This document shows positions 53,608 to 60,792 of a stretch of DNA of 64,000 nt, piece by piece; position 1 is the stretch's first letter; each line of letters begins with the position of its first letter. This stretch comes from RGIG7450 sp045633565 (GTDB lineage Bacteria; Bacillota; Clostridia; RUG12999): the NCBI GenBank assembly GCA_045633565.1, contig JAZQYO010000006.1, forward strand, positions 1 through 64,000. Direction: 5' to 3'. Position numbers and translations under genes: made by a program. The notes below the pieces were generated by a model. That model had not been told where the DNA came from, made no database searches, and saw nothing but the letters and a program-made list of their open reading frames with translations.

Positions 53608-56073
53608 ATGCCTAAAAGTCAATTTATGGATCCTAATGTTCTGAGAAAACCCGGTTTTGTTGAGCTTAACAACATTCCTGTTAACCAGTACAACAAAACA
53701 ATCGCTCAGGAAAAGAAAAACTTTAAAAAAGATGATTTTGTTCGTATCTACCGTGATATGAGAATCATCCGTGAATTTGAAACAATGCTTTACCTCATCA
53801 AAACTCAGGGTGAGTACAACGGCATTGCTTACAACAACCCCGGCCCTGCTCACCTTTCTATGGGTCAGGAAGCTTCAAGCGTTGGTCAGGCTTACCTGCT
53901 TGATACTGACGACTATATCTTCGGCTCACACAGAAGCCACGGCGAAATCCTTGCAAAAGGCCTTTCCGCTATTGAAAAATTAGACGACAAAGAGCTTTAC
54001 AGCATCATGGAAAACTTCCTTGACGGCCGTACACTCAAAGTAGTTGAAAAAGGTCAGAAATCCGTAAAAGAACTCGCTATCGACTTCTTAGTTTACGGTG
54101 CACTCGCTGAAGTATTTGCAAGAGAAACAGGCTTCCACAAAGGTCTGGGCGGCTCAATGCACGCATTCTTCCTGCCTTTTGGTATTTACCCCAACAACGC
54201 TATCGTTGGCGGTAGTGCTACAATCGCTATGGGTGCTGCACTCTTTAAGAAAGTTAACGAGAAAAAAGGTATCGTAATTTCCAACATTGGTGATGGCTCT
54301 ATGGCTCGTGGTCCTGTTTGGGAAGCTATGAACTTTGGCAGCATGGACCAGTTCAAACAGCTTTGGGATGAAGCTCACAGAGGCGGTCTGCCCATTATCT
54401 TCAACTTCTTCAACAACCTCTATGGTATGGGTGGTCAGACAGTTGGTGAAACAATGGCTTACAATGTACTCGCAAGAGTTGGTGCCGGCGTTAACCCAGA
54501 CCAGCTCCACGCTGAACGTGTTGACGGTTACAACCCGCTCGCAGTTATCGATGCAGTCAGAAGAAAGAGAAAGATTCTCGAAGAGAAAAAAGGCCCTGTT
54601 CTTATGGATACTCTTACATACAGATATACAGGTCACTCTCCTTCAGACGCAATGACATACAGAACAAAAGAAGAGGTGGAAGCTTGGGAAGCTCAGGATT
54701 CAATCCAGGCTTACAAAGCAAAACTTATCGAAGCCGGTGTTGCTAAAGAAGAAACATTTGCAGAAATTGATGAATACACAATCGGTCTTATCACAAAGAG
54801 CTGCAAAATGGCTTCCGACGATGAAATTTCTCCCAGAATGGACCTCTACAAAGTTCCGGATGAAATTGAAAAAATCATGTTCTCCAACGGCAGCGTAGAA
54901 AAAATGGAAGACAGAAAACCTGACGTGCTCATGCCTATGGAAGAAAATGACAGAGTTAAAGCTATCGCTAAGAAAGAACGTTTCGGTATTGACAAAAACG
55001 GCAAACTTGTTTCCAAAAACAAAGTTTACCAGCTCAGAGACGGACTGTTTGAAGCTATTATCGACAGATATTACAAAGACCCGACACTCATCAGCTATGG
55101 TGAAGACGTTAGAGACTGGGGCGGCGCTTATGCTGTTTACCGTGGTCTTACAGAAGCAATTCCTTACCACAGACTGTTCAACTCGCCTATCGCTGAATCC
55201 GCTATCGTAGGTTCTGCCGTAGGTTACGCAATGGCAGGTGGCCGTGCAATCGTTGAACTTATGTACTGTGACTTCCTCGGCTGTGCAGGTGACGAAGTAT
55301 TCAACCAGCTCGCTAAATGGCAGTCCATGAGTGCAGGTCTTCTCAAAATGCCTATCGTTCTCCGTGTATCTGTTGGTTCCAAATATGGTGCTCAGCACTC
55401 TCAGGACTGGACAGCTCTCGTTGGACATATCCCGGGTCTTAAAGCTATTTTCCCGGCTACACCTTACGATGCAAAAGGTCTCATGAACGCTGCTCTTAAC
55501 GGTACAGACCCCGTTATATGCTTCGAATCTCAGAGAATTTACGACGTTGGTGAACAGTTCCACGAAGGCGGCGTTCCCGAAGGTTACTATGAAATTCCTC
55601 TCGGCGAACCCGATGTTAAACGTGAAGGTAGCGACATCACAATTCTTACAGTAGGTTCTACACTTTACACAGCTCTTAAAGCTGCTGACGAGCTGAAAGA
55701 AAAATATGGTATGTCTGCTGAAGTTATCGATGCAAGATCTATCGTACCTTTCAACTACGAAAAAGTTATCGAATCTGTTAAGAAAACAGGTAAAATCGTT
55801 CTCGCAAGTGACGCTTGTGACAGAGGTTCTATCCTTAAAGAATTTGCTGCTAACATTTCCGAACTTGCATTCGATTACCTGGATGCACCTCCGGTTGTTG
55901 TTGGCTCCAGAAACTGGATTACACCTGCTTACGAGCTTGAAGAACACTTCTTCCCGCAGGCTGACTGGATTATTGATGCAATTCACGAAAGAATCGCACC
56001 TATCCCCGGCTACACAGCAAGAAGAAACTTCACAGACGCTGAAAAACTCAGAAGAGCAAAAGCAGGCGTATAA
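53608..56073 (+). CDS. 2-oxoacid dehydrogenase E1, fused alpha-beta
   Basis: The 821-residue protein joins both E1 subunits. The alpha part (about 40-440) has the thiamine-diphosphate motif beginning GDGSMARG and ending NFFNN near residues 230-270, and YRYTGHSPSDAMTYR near 340. The beta part (about 475-800) has SYGEDVRDWGGAYAV and FNSPIAESAIVGSAVGYAMA. It decarboxylates a 2-oxo acid and acylates E2. Fused E1 proteins are less common than split subunits. Codon use is strongly biased to C-ending codons, suggesting high expression. Confidence 0.93.
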   Translation: MPKSQFMDPNVLRKPGFVELNNIPVNQYNKTIAQEKKNFKKDDFVRIYRDMRIIREFETMLYLIKTQGEYNGIAYNNPGPAHLSMGQEASSVGQAYLLDTDDYIFGSHRSHGEILAKGLSAIEKLDDKELYSIMENFLDGRTLKVVEKGQKSVKELAIDFLVYGALAEVFARETGFHKGLGGSMHAFFLPFGIYPNNAIVGGSATIAMGAALFKKVNEKKGIVISNIGDGSMARGPVWEAMNFGSMDQFKQLWDEAHRGGLPIIFNFFNNLYGMGGQTVGETMAYNVLARVGAGVNPDQLHAERVDGYNPLAVIDAVRRKRKILEEKKGPVLMDTLTYRYTGHSPSDAMTYRTKEEVEAWEAQDSIQAYKAKLIEAGVAKEETFAEIDEYTIGLITKSCKMASDDEISPRMDLYKVPDEIEKIMFSNGSVEKMEDRKPDVLMPMEENDRVKAIAKKERFGIDKNGKLVSKNKVYQLRDGLFEAIIDRYYKDPTLISYGEDVRDWGGAYAVYRGLTEAIPYHRLFNSPIAESAIVGSAVGYAMAGGRAIVELMYCDFLGCAGDEVFNQLAKWQSMSAGLLKMPIVLRVSVGSKYGAQHSQDWTALVGHIPGLKAIFPATPYDAKGLMNAALNGTDPVICFESQRIYDVGEQFHEGGVPEGYYEIPLGEPDVKREGSDITILTVGSTLYTALKAADELKEKYGMSAEVIDARSIVPFNYEKVIESVKKTGKIVLASDACDRGSILKEFAANISELAFDYLDAPPVVVGSRNWITPAYELEEHFFPQADWIIDAIHERIAPIPGYTARRNFTDAEKLRRAKAGV

Positions 56074-56087
56074 TATGCTAAATAAAA

Positions 56088-56114
56088 AATGCACCCGAAA
56101 GGGTGGATTTTTTT
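56088..56114 (+). terminator. Terminator of the 2-oxoacid dehydrogenase operon
   Basis: The stem CACCC/GGGTG with a GAAA tetraloop (56092-56105), flanked by A-rich and T-rich arms, ends in a seven-T run. It follows the E1 stop directly. Confidence 0.8.
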
Positions 56115-56123
56115 GATGCATTA

Positions 56124-56163
56124 TTATAAGGGTTGCATTTTTAAAAAAAGTATGGTAGAATAT
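56124..56163 (+). repeat. Duplicated 40-bp promoter sequence, copy A
   Basis: This 40-base block is about 37/40 identical to 56578-56617. It contains TTGCAT (56133-56138), a 17-base spacer and TAGAAT (56156-56161), so each copy is a complete plus-strand promoter. The two copies bracket the toxin-antitoxin-like locus. Confidence 0.8.
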
Positions 56164-56205
56164 ATTTTCAGTAGAGTATGTTTTAAAAAAGATGTTAACA
56201 AAATG

Positions 56206-56234
56206 TTGACAAAGTTTAATTTGATTGATATAAT
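56206..56234 (+). promoter_or_regulatory. Promoter of putative antitoxin RNA
   Basis: TTGACA (56206-56211), a 17-base spacer and TATAAT (56229-56234) form a perfect consensus sigma-A promoter facing the toxin gene. Confidence 0.8.
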
Positions 56235-56240
56235 ATAAAT

Positions 56241-56356
56241 AGAAAATGACAAAAGAGATGGGAATATCGGTCAAATATTCCAATGGTTTCCCTTTTGTTT
56301 ATAGTTTATACGAAATGTAAAAACCACTTCAAATGAGAATTTGAGGTGGTTTTTAT
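56241..56356 (+). ncRNA. Putative type I antitoxin RNA
   Basis: A roughly 115-base RNA is predicted from the consensus promoter to the bidirectional terminator. An outer helix ACAAAAG/CTTTTGT and an inner GGAATAT/ATATTCC hairpin structure its 5' half. Near its 3' end, TACGAAATGTAAAAACCAC (56309-56327) is a direct repeat of 56461-56477, which lies in the leader of the opposing toxin mRNA; because the two are transcribed in opposite directions, the RNAs are complementary there and at the terminator. No start codon with RBS is present. The role is inferred from architecture only. Confidence 0.6.
56319..56354. terminator. Bidirectional terminator shared by toxin and antitoxin transcripts
   Basis: A 16-bp stem (56319-56334 with 56339-56354, one G-U pair) and GAGA loop is flanked by A runs on one side and T runs on the other, so it works in both directions. 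It lies five bases past the toxin stop codon. Confidence 0.85.
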
Positions 56357-56359
56357 ATG

Positions 56360-56425
56360 TTATCTCATGATTGCTTTAAGCAATACAAGAGTTATAATTA
56401 ATACAAAGTAAAAATCATAATTCAT
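56360..56425 (-). CDS. Putative type I toxin, 21-residue hydrophobic peptide
   Basis: The 21-residue peptide starts MNYDFYFVLII and is hydrophobic through TLVLLKAIM, ending in Arg: one short membrane-spanning helix with a basic C-terminus, typical of type I toxins. ATG 56425 is preceded by the strong GGGAGG five bases away. A 7-bp hairpin (CTACTTT/AAAGTAG, 56442-56457) lies just upstream in the leader. The roughly 110-base leader contains GGTGGTTTT, complementary over 9 bases to the mRNA 3' end, a long-range pairing known to silence such mRNAs. I know of no named family that matches. Confidence 0.65.
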   Translation of the reverse strand: MNYDFYFVLIITLVLLKAIMR

Positions 56426-56460
56426 ATTGACCTCCCTTCTGCTACTTTAAAAAGTAGACT

Positions 56461-56503
56461 TACGAAAGGAAAACCACCCTAACCATTCTTACGAAAAAGA
56501 AAC
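56461..56503. repeat. Direct repeats in toxin leader
   Basis: TACGAAAGGAAAACCAC (56461-56477) repeats the antitoxin-RNA block at 56309-56327, and TTACGAAAAAGAAAC (56489-56503) is a weaker third copy. They recall the DRa/DRb repeats of the pAD1 par locus, which provide toxin-antitoxin RNA pairing. Confidence 0.55.
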
Positions 56504-56542
56504 AAAAGCTTAGAATAATTAAGCATCTCTAATGTCAAAAAA

Positions 56543-56571
56543 ATTATATCATAGTTGTCGAATAAAGTCAA
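56543..56571 (-). promoter_or_regulatory. Promoter of putative toxin mRNA
   Basis: On the minus strand TTGACT (56566-56571) and TATAAT (56543-56548) have a 17-base spacer. Transcription would start near 56536 and give an mRNA of about 215 bases. Confidence 0.75.
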
Positions 56572-56577
56572 ATATAT

Positions 56578-56617
56578 TTATAAGGGTTGCAATTTTTGAA
56601 AAAGTATGGTAGAATAT
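56578..56617 (+). repeat. Duplicated 40-bp promoter sequence, copy B
   Basis: This block is nearly identical to 56124-56163, with TTGCAA (56587-56592), 17 bases and TAGAAT (56610-56615). It drives the structured leader RNA and the 76-residue gene. Confidence 0.8.
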
Positions 56618-56619
56618 TC

Positions 56620-56779
56620 TTGTCACACAAATTGAATAAATCATAAGCAAAGTGTGTATTTTTACTATTGGTAAAAATACAGGCTCTATTCTGCACGCTT
56701 TGCTGTGAGGATTCAATTTGTGTGACAACAAACGGAGCCATGTGTTTTTCATGCGTGGCTTTTAGTCACGCATTTTTTT
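56620..56779 (+). ncRNA. Riboswitch-like structured leader, class unknown
   Basis: A perfect 18-bp closing helix pairs 56620-56637 with 56711-56728. Inside are an 11-bp helix (56646-56656 with 56694-56704) and a 10-bp hairpin (56656-56665 with 56671-56680). The bulged GGCTC (56682-56686) is complementary to GAGCC (56735-56739), allowing a pseudoknot. A terminator (ATGCGTGGCT 56751-56760 with 56764-56773, then seven T) competes with pairing of AGCCATG (56737-56743) to CATGCGTGGCT. That is an aptamer-plus-switch architecture. I match it to no known class. Confidence 0.6.
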
Positions 56780-56798
56780 ATTTGGGGGGAAATGATTT

Positions 56799-57029
56799 AT
56801 GGAACTTAAACTGGAGCTTATAAAAGGGGCGGTTGCAGACCTTGTAACAAACCGCATAGTAAATGAGGAAATTGACGCAAACAGGATTGCAAACACCAAG
56901 GCAATTACAATGCTTGGCGAAATTCAGGCGGTTTTGCAGAACGACAAGCTTGAATATGCTGATATGGTACATGAAATAGCACAGATTTTTTATGATAGCA
57001 AAATCACCGGTGCATGGTGGAATGACTGA
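56799..57029 (+). CDS. 76-residue protein of unknown function
   Basis: The 76-residue protein starts MELKLELIKGAVADLV behind a G-rich RBS (GGGGGGA) and is predicted mostly helical, with an acidic middle (NEEIDANRIANTKAITML) and a C-terminal EIAQIFYDSKITG. It has no signal peptide or membrane segment. Its composition and good RBS suggest a real gene, and I have a general impression of similar small acidic helical proteins in gut Clostridia but cannot name a family. Its transcript carries the structured leader at 56620-56779, which may control its expression by termination. Confidence 0.7.
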   Translation: MELKLELIKGAVADLVTNRIVNEEIDANRIANTKAITMLGEIQAVLQNDKLEYADMVHEIAQIFYDSKITGAWWND

Positions 57030-57041
57030 TAATATAAAATT

Positions 57042-57067
57042 AAACTCCACTCGAAAGAGTGGAGTTT
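57042..57067. terminator. Bidirectional terminator
   Basis: The 11-bp stem AAACTCCACTC/GAGTGGAGTTT with a GAAA loop lies between the convergent 76-residue gene and dpaB. Confidence 0.88.
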
Positions 57068-57069
57068 TT

Positions 57070-57657
57070 TTAATTGTGTTTTATTATAACCGGCTGAAGC
57101 TGAACGCCTGATAGGGCGGCTTCGAGGGCAGGTTTTATCATGGAAAAATCGGCAATCATTGAGGTTTGTTTTTTTATGGGGTCATCCTGACCATAGGGAA
57201 CAAAAAATATATTTTTCACATTCAGCAGCTGACCGATATTGCGGTAGCTTGCGCCGAGCGCGTCGTTGGTTGAAATTGCTATAAGAAGCGGTCTGCCATT
57301 ACGAAGATGTGCTTTTGCAGCCATGGTAACCGAGCTGTCAGTAATTCCGGCGGCAAGTTTTGAAAGGGTGTTTCCGGTGCAGGGTGCAATTATCAGTGCG
57401 TCAAACAGTTTTTTTGGACCGATTGGCTCAGCGTCTTTTATGGTGCAGATGATTTGATTTCCGGTTATGTCAGAAAGCTGTGACTTAAAATAATCGGCAC
57501 TGCCAAAGCGGGTATCGGTAGAAGCTGCCATTTCGCTCATGACGGGAAAAACATTCACGCCTGCTCCGGCAAGCTGCTCCACCTGCTCGAGCGCTTTTGC
57601 CATAGTGCAGAATGAACCGGTGACGGCAAAGCCGACATCAAGGCCGCTTAAATTCAT
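57070..57657 (-). CDS. dpaB: Dipicolinate synthase subunit B
   Basis: DpaB (SpoVFB) is the flavoprotein subunit of dipicolinate synthase, which oxidises dihydrodipicolinate-derived intermediates to dipicolinic acid in the mother cell during sporulation. The 195-residue flavodoxin-like protein has VGFAVTGSFCTMAKALEQ at the start, IIAPCTGNTLSKLAAGITD near residue 92 and IAISTNDALGAS near 127. AGGAGG precedes the ATG. Its stop is three bases from a bidirectional terminator. Pairing with dpaA makes this strong evidence of spore formation. Confidence 0.93.
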   Translation of the reverse strand: MNLSGLDVGFAVTGSFCTMAKALEQVEQLAGAGVNVFPVMSEMAASTDTRFGSADYFKSQLSDITGNQIICTIKDAEPIGPKKLFDALIIAPCTGNTLSKLAAGITDSSVTMAAKAHLRNGRPLLIAISTNDALGASYRNIGQLLNVKNIFFVPYGQDDPIKKQTSMIADFSMIKPALEAALSGVQLQPVIIKHN

Positions 57658-57670
57658 TTTTATTCCTCCT

Positions 57671-58534
57671 TTATATTTCGTTTAGTATGTTGACTATGGT
57701 ATCTTTAATTATTTTTCCGGCGGTTACGGGAGCACATTTCCCCGGAAGGGAAAGTGCATGGATGGCTTTAATACCAAGCTGCGTGGCGGCATTAAAATCC
57801 ACTCCACCCGGTTTTGAAGCGAGGTCTATAATCAGTGTCCCGGTGCGTATATTTCTAAGTAGAGCAGAGGTAAAAATGCAAGTAGGAATGGTATTGAATA
57901 TAATATCAAAATTATGAACCACATCAGAAAGGCCTGCGGTGTGCACTGCATTATAGCCCAGGGATTTTATCCACGCCAGGTCGCCAGATTTTCTTGCACT
58001 GCAGGTCACTTTTGCACCAAGCTGGTGCAGGTAGCGTGCAAGTATTTTCCCGATTCTGCCAAAACCGGTGACAAGACAGGAGCAGTTATGAAGCGTGAAA
58101 GGCATCTCATCCATAGCAATGGCGAGAGCGCCCTCTGCAGTTGGGACTGCGTTTAAAACAGCAAAATCCTCTCTGCCCGCATAATCAATGCAGCCAATGC
58201 CGGCACCAAAGCAAAGACCGGTTAAAGTTTCCGGCAGTTTACCGCCTATGATTAAGCAGCCCGGCGGCGCAAATGACAGCAGGGAAGAAAGGGGGATGTT
58301 GTCTGACGGGCAGATGGTTTTAATGTTCATTTTATCGTCAAGAGGTGCAATTCCCAAAATTACCGTGCGCGAGTCTGAAAGTGCACCTGAAATGTTTTCT
58401 GCGGCGCTCACATTTTTTGGAATATGTTTACGGTCAAATCCGAAAACGGATACATTAAACCCATCTTTTGCTAGAAAATCTGCCACTGTAATCTGCCGAA
58501 GGTCGCCGCCGATTATGCTGATTCGTCTACCCAT
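57671..58534 (-). CDS. dpaA: Dipicolinate synthase subunit A
   Basis: DpaA (SpoVFA) is the NAD(P)-dependent subunit of dipicolinate synthase. The 287 residues show the N-terminal ISIIGGDLRQITVADFLAKD, the internal Rossmann loop CLVTGFGRIGKILARYLHQ near residue 152 and the family C-terminal ALSLPGKCAPVTAGKIIKDT. AAGGAG precedes the ATG. It is followed after 13 bases by dpaB. I see no clear sigma-K promoter by eye, although mother-cell expression is expected from the family. Confidence 0.94.
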   Translation of the reverse strand: MGRRISIIGGDLRQITVADFLAKDGFNVSVFGFDRKHIPKNVSAAENISGALSDSRTVILGIAPLDDKMNIKTICPSDNIPLSSLLSFAPPGCLIIGGKLPETLTGLCFGAGIGCIDYAGREDFAVLNAVPTAEGALAIAMDEMPFTLHNCSCLVTGFGRIGKILARYLHQLGAKVTCSARKSGDLAWIKSLGYNAVHTAGLSDVVHNFDIIFNTIPTCIFTSALLRNIRTGTLIIDLASKPGGVDFNAATQLGIKAIHALSLPGKCAPVTAGKIIKDTIVNILNEI

Positions 58535-58600
58535 GAAATACTCCTTTTTGAGTTAAATGTTTCTATACTTTATAATATGCAGAATCGGGGGAGTGGTGAC

Positions 58601-58628
58601 TTGACAAATATTTATGTAATGATATAAT
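58601..58628 (+). promoter_or_regulatory. Promoter of polysaccharide cluster 3
   Basis: TTGACA (58601-58606) and TATAAT (58623-58628) have a 16-base spacer, about 60 bases upstream of the initiating sugar transferase gene. Confidence 0.7.
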
Positions 58629-58687
58629 ATATAGTAGGTATATGTTTTTTTTGGCACGAAAATAATGTGATTAAGAGGTATACTTTA

Positions 58688-59368
58688 ATGTATAAAAAAT
58701 ATATTAAACGGATTGTTGATGTGGTCTGCGCGGTTGCGGCAATAACGGTTTTTTCATGGCTGTACATAATTGTGGCATTACTGGTAAGATTTTGTCTCGG
58801 CAGTCCGGTTATTTTTAAGCAGAAAAGACCGGGACTTGACGGCAAGATTTTTACCCTTTATAAATTCCGCACAATGACGGACGAAAAAGATGAAAACGGT
58901 AATCTTCTGCCGGACGATGTAAGGCTTACAAAGTTTGGAAAACTCCTCCGGAAAACAAGTCTTGATGAGCTTCCCGAAGCTTTCAACATTTTAAAAGGTG
59001 ATATGAGCGTTGTTGGTCCACGCCCTCAGCTTGTGCGTGACATGGTGTTTATGACCGACGAGCAAAACAGACGCCACAGCGTAAAACCGGGACTTTCCGG
59101 CTGGGCACAGGTCAGCGGAAGAAACGGTGTTACCTGGGAAGAAAAGATAAATCTTGATTTGGAATACATAGAAAAAATGTCCTTTTTGTTTGATGTGAAA
59201 ATTATTTTTCTGACTGTATGGACGGCATTTTTCAAACAGGAAGGGATTTCGCAGGAGGGAATGGACACTGCGGAAGATTTCGGCGACTGGCTGTTAAATA
59301 CAGGGAAAATAGATAAAAAAGAGTATGAGGAAAAGCAAACCGAGGCAAAAAATATGTTAAGGGTGTAG
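58688..59368 (+). CDS. Initiating undecaprenyl-phosphate sugar-1-phosphate transferase
   Basis: This 226-residue membrane enzyme (bacterial sugar transferase family, WbaP/PglC type) moves a sugar-1-phosphate onto undecaprenyl phosphate to start a repeat unit. One membrane helix lies near residues 10-33; then come the family motifs PGLDGKIFTLYKFRTMTDE, KTSLDELPEAFNILKGDMS and GPRPQL, with PGLSGWAQVSGRNG near residue 140. ATG 58688 has AAGAGGT eight bases upstream; the in-frame GTG at 58667 has no RBS. It opens the third glycan cluster. Confidence 0.93.
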   Translation: MYKKYIKRIVDVVCAVAAITVFSWLYIIVALLVRFCLGSPVIFKQKRPGLDGKIFTLYKFRTMTDEKDENGNLLPDDVRLTKFGKLLRKTSLDELPEAFNILKGDMSVVGPRPQLVRDMVFMTDEQNRRHSVKPGLSGWAQVSGRNGVTWEEKINLDLEYIEKMSFLFDVKIIFLTVWTAFFKQEGISQEGMDTAEDFGDWLLNTGKIDKKEYEEKQTEAKNMLRV

Positions 59369-59372
59369 TTAT

Positions 59373-60200
59373 ATGGAAAAATTGAAATTCTCTGTTTCTA
59401 TGTGCGTGTATGGTAAAGATAATCCGGCGTGGTTTGAAACTGCGGTAGAGAGTGTTTTAAATCAGAAGTGTATGCCGGACGAGGTCGTTCTTGTGGTGGA
59501 CGGACCGGTGCCGGATGAACTTGATAATATAATAAAAAAATATGAAGAAAAAGAAATGTTTAATGTAATCCGGCTTGAAACCAATATGGGGCATGGGGAA
59601 GCAAGACGAATAGGTCTTGATAATTGCAAAAACAATCTTGTGGCACTGATGGATGCGGATGACATATGCTTACCTGATAGATTTGAAAAGCAAATTGCTA
59701 TGTTTGAAAAAGATGAAGAACTCTCCATTGTAGGTGGAAATATTACCGAATTCATTGACACTCCTGAAAATATTGTGGCAAAGAGACTTGTCCCTTCAGA
59801 GGATAAAGAAATCAAAGAATACTTAAAAATACGTTGCCCTATGAACCAAGTGACAGTTGTGTTTAAAAAAGACTGTGTCGGGTCAGTGGGCGGATATATT
59901 GACTGGTACTGTGAAGAGGATTATTATTTGTGGATAAGGATGAGCCTTGCAGGTATGAAGTTTGCAAATCTTCCTGATATCCTTGTTAATGTACGGGTTG
60001 GAGCGGATATGTATCAGCGGAGAGGCGGAATAAGATATTTTAAAAGCGAAGCAAAACTTCAAAAACTTATGCTTGATGAAAAGATTATCGGGATTGGTAC
60101 ATATTTTAGCAATGTTTTAAAACGATTAATTGTACAGGTATTGCTTCCCAACAAAATTCGTGGATGGATATTCAAAAAAATAGCAAGAAAGATGGTGTAA
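59373..60200 (+). CDS. Glycosyltransferase family 2
   Basis: The 275-residue GT-A enzyme has the opening FSVSMCVYGKDNPAWFETAV, VLVVDGPVPDELDN near residue 40, the metal-binding NNLVALMDADDICLPDRF near 90 (DAD as DXD) and a C-terminal WCEEDYYLWIRMSLAGMKFA with the acidic base region (ED). No membrane span is obvious. It lies four bases after the initiating transferase, so it may add the second sugar. The donor is unknown. Confidence 0.9.
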   Translation: MEKLKFSVSMCVYGKDNPAWFETAVESVLNQKCMPDEVVLVVDGPVPDELDNIIKKYEEKEMFNVIRLETNMGHGEARRIGLDNCKNNLVALMDADDICLPDRFEKQIAMFEKDEELSIVGGNITEFIDTPENIVAKRLVPSEDKEIKEYLKIRCPMNQVTVVFKKDCVGSVGGYIDWYCEEDYYLWIRMSLAGMKFANLPDILVNVRVGADMYQRRGGIRYFKSEAKLQKLMLDEKIIGIGTYFSNVLKRLIVQVLLPNKIRGWIFKKIARKMV

Positions 60201-60202
60201 CT

Positions 60203-60634
60203 ATGGGAAAGAAGTATAAAGTCGGCTATACAACCGGTGTATATGATATGTTCCATATAGGACATTTGAATATTATAAAGCGTGCAAAAGAGCAGTGCGA
60301 ATATCTGATTGTTGGTGTTTCAACTGATGATGTTGTTGAAGAATATAAGAACAAAAGGCCTATAATTCCATTTGAGGAACGATGTGCCATAGTAGAAGCG
60401 ATTAAATATGTTGATAAAGTAGTTCCGCAGGAGACAATGGATAAACTTGTAGCGTGGGAAAAACTGAAATTTGATGTGCTTTTTCATGGCAGTGATTGGA
60501 AAGGTTCTGACTTATACAGTGAATATGAAAAGAAATTTAAAAGTGTTGGGGTGGATGTCGTTTTTCTTCCTCACACTGAAGGAACATCTTCAACCGAACT
60601 ATCAAAAAAACTTCAAAAGGATTTGGAAAGATAA
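60203..60634 (+). CDS. Glycerol-3-phosphate cytidylyltransferase-like protein
   Basis: The 143-residue protein is a small nucleotidyltransferase of the TagD type, which forms CDP-glycerol from CTP and glycerol 3-phosphate. It has the HxGH motif in GVYDMFHIGHLNIIKRAKEQ near residue 10 and the C-terminal EGTSSTELSKKL (RTxGISTT-like). The ATG at 60203 follows the previous stop by two bases and has only a weak RBS. With LicD two positions downstream, it could supply a CDP-activated polyol or choline-like group for glycan decoration. Confidence 0.82.
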   Translation: MGKKYKVGYTTGVYDMFHIGHLNIIKRAKEQCEYLIVGVSTDDVVEEYKNKRPIIPFEERCAIVEAIKYVDKVVPQETMDKLVAWEKLKFDVLFHGSDWKGSDLYSEYEKKFKSVGVDVVFLPHTEGTSSTELSKKLQKDLER

Positions 60635-60636
60635 TA

Positions 60637-60785
60637 AATATTCTTGCTGAGGTTGAGGCAGCTCATCCAAACATTGTGCCAAAAATGCAGTCGCAATGAA
60701 AACTGACTTAATGGTAAGAACCGGTGTGAAGAGATTTTATTATCGAATACCAAATAGCTTCAGAAAAATAATGAAAAAGGCGTGA
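60637..60785 (+). pseudogene. Possible gene remnant between cytidylyltransferase and licD-like genes
   Basis: This 158-base gap holds two short coding-looking pieces. Frame 60637-60699 reads AEVEAAHPNIVPKMQSQ then stops, and a second open frame 60696-60785 reads MKTDLMVRTGVKRFYYR onward for 29 residues without an RBS. Their amino-acid composition looks protein-like, and the overlap suggests a frameshifted, truncated gene, but I cannot identify a parent family. The second piece could instead be a genuine tiny protein. Confidence 0.3.
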
Positions 60786-60792
60786 TTGAGAA

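Noticed and set aside
54700..56283. Long minus-strand open frame of 527 codons opposite the E1 gene
   Set aside because: It is Cys/Phe/Ser-rich, has no family resemblance, and mirrors the strongly codon-biased E1 gene, so it is an antisense shadow.
56620..56779. T-box leader
   Set aside because: There is no TGGNACCGCG-like antiterminator sequence, and the downstream gene is not an amino-acid or tRNA-ligase gene.
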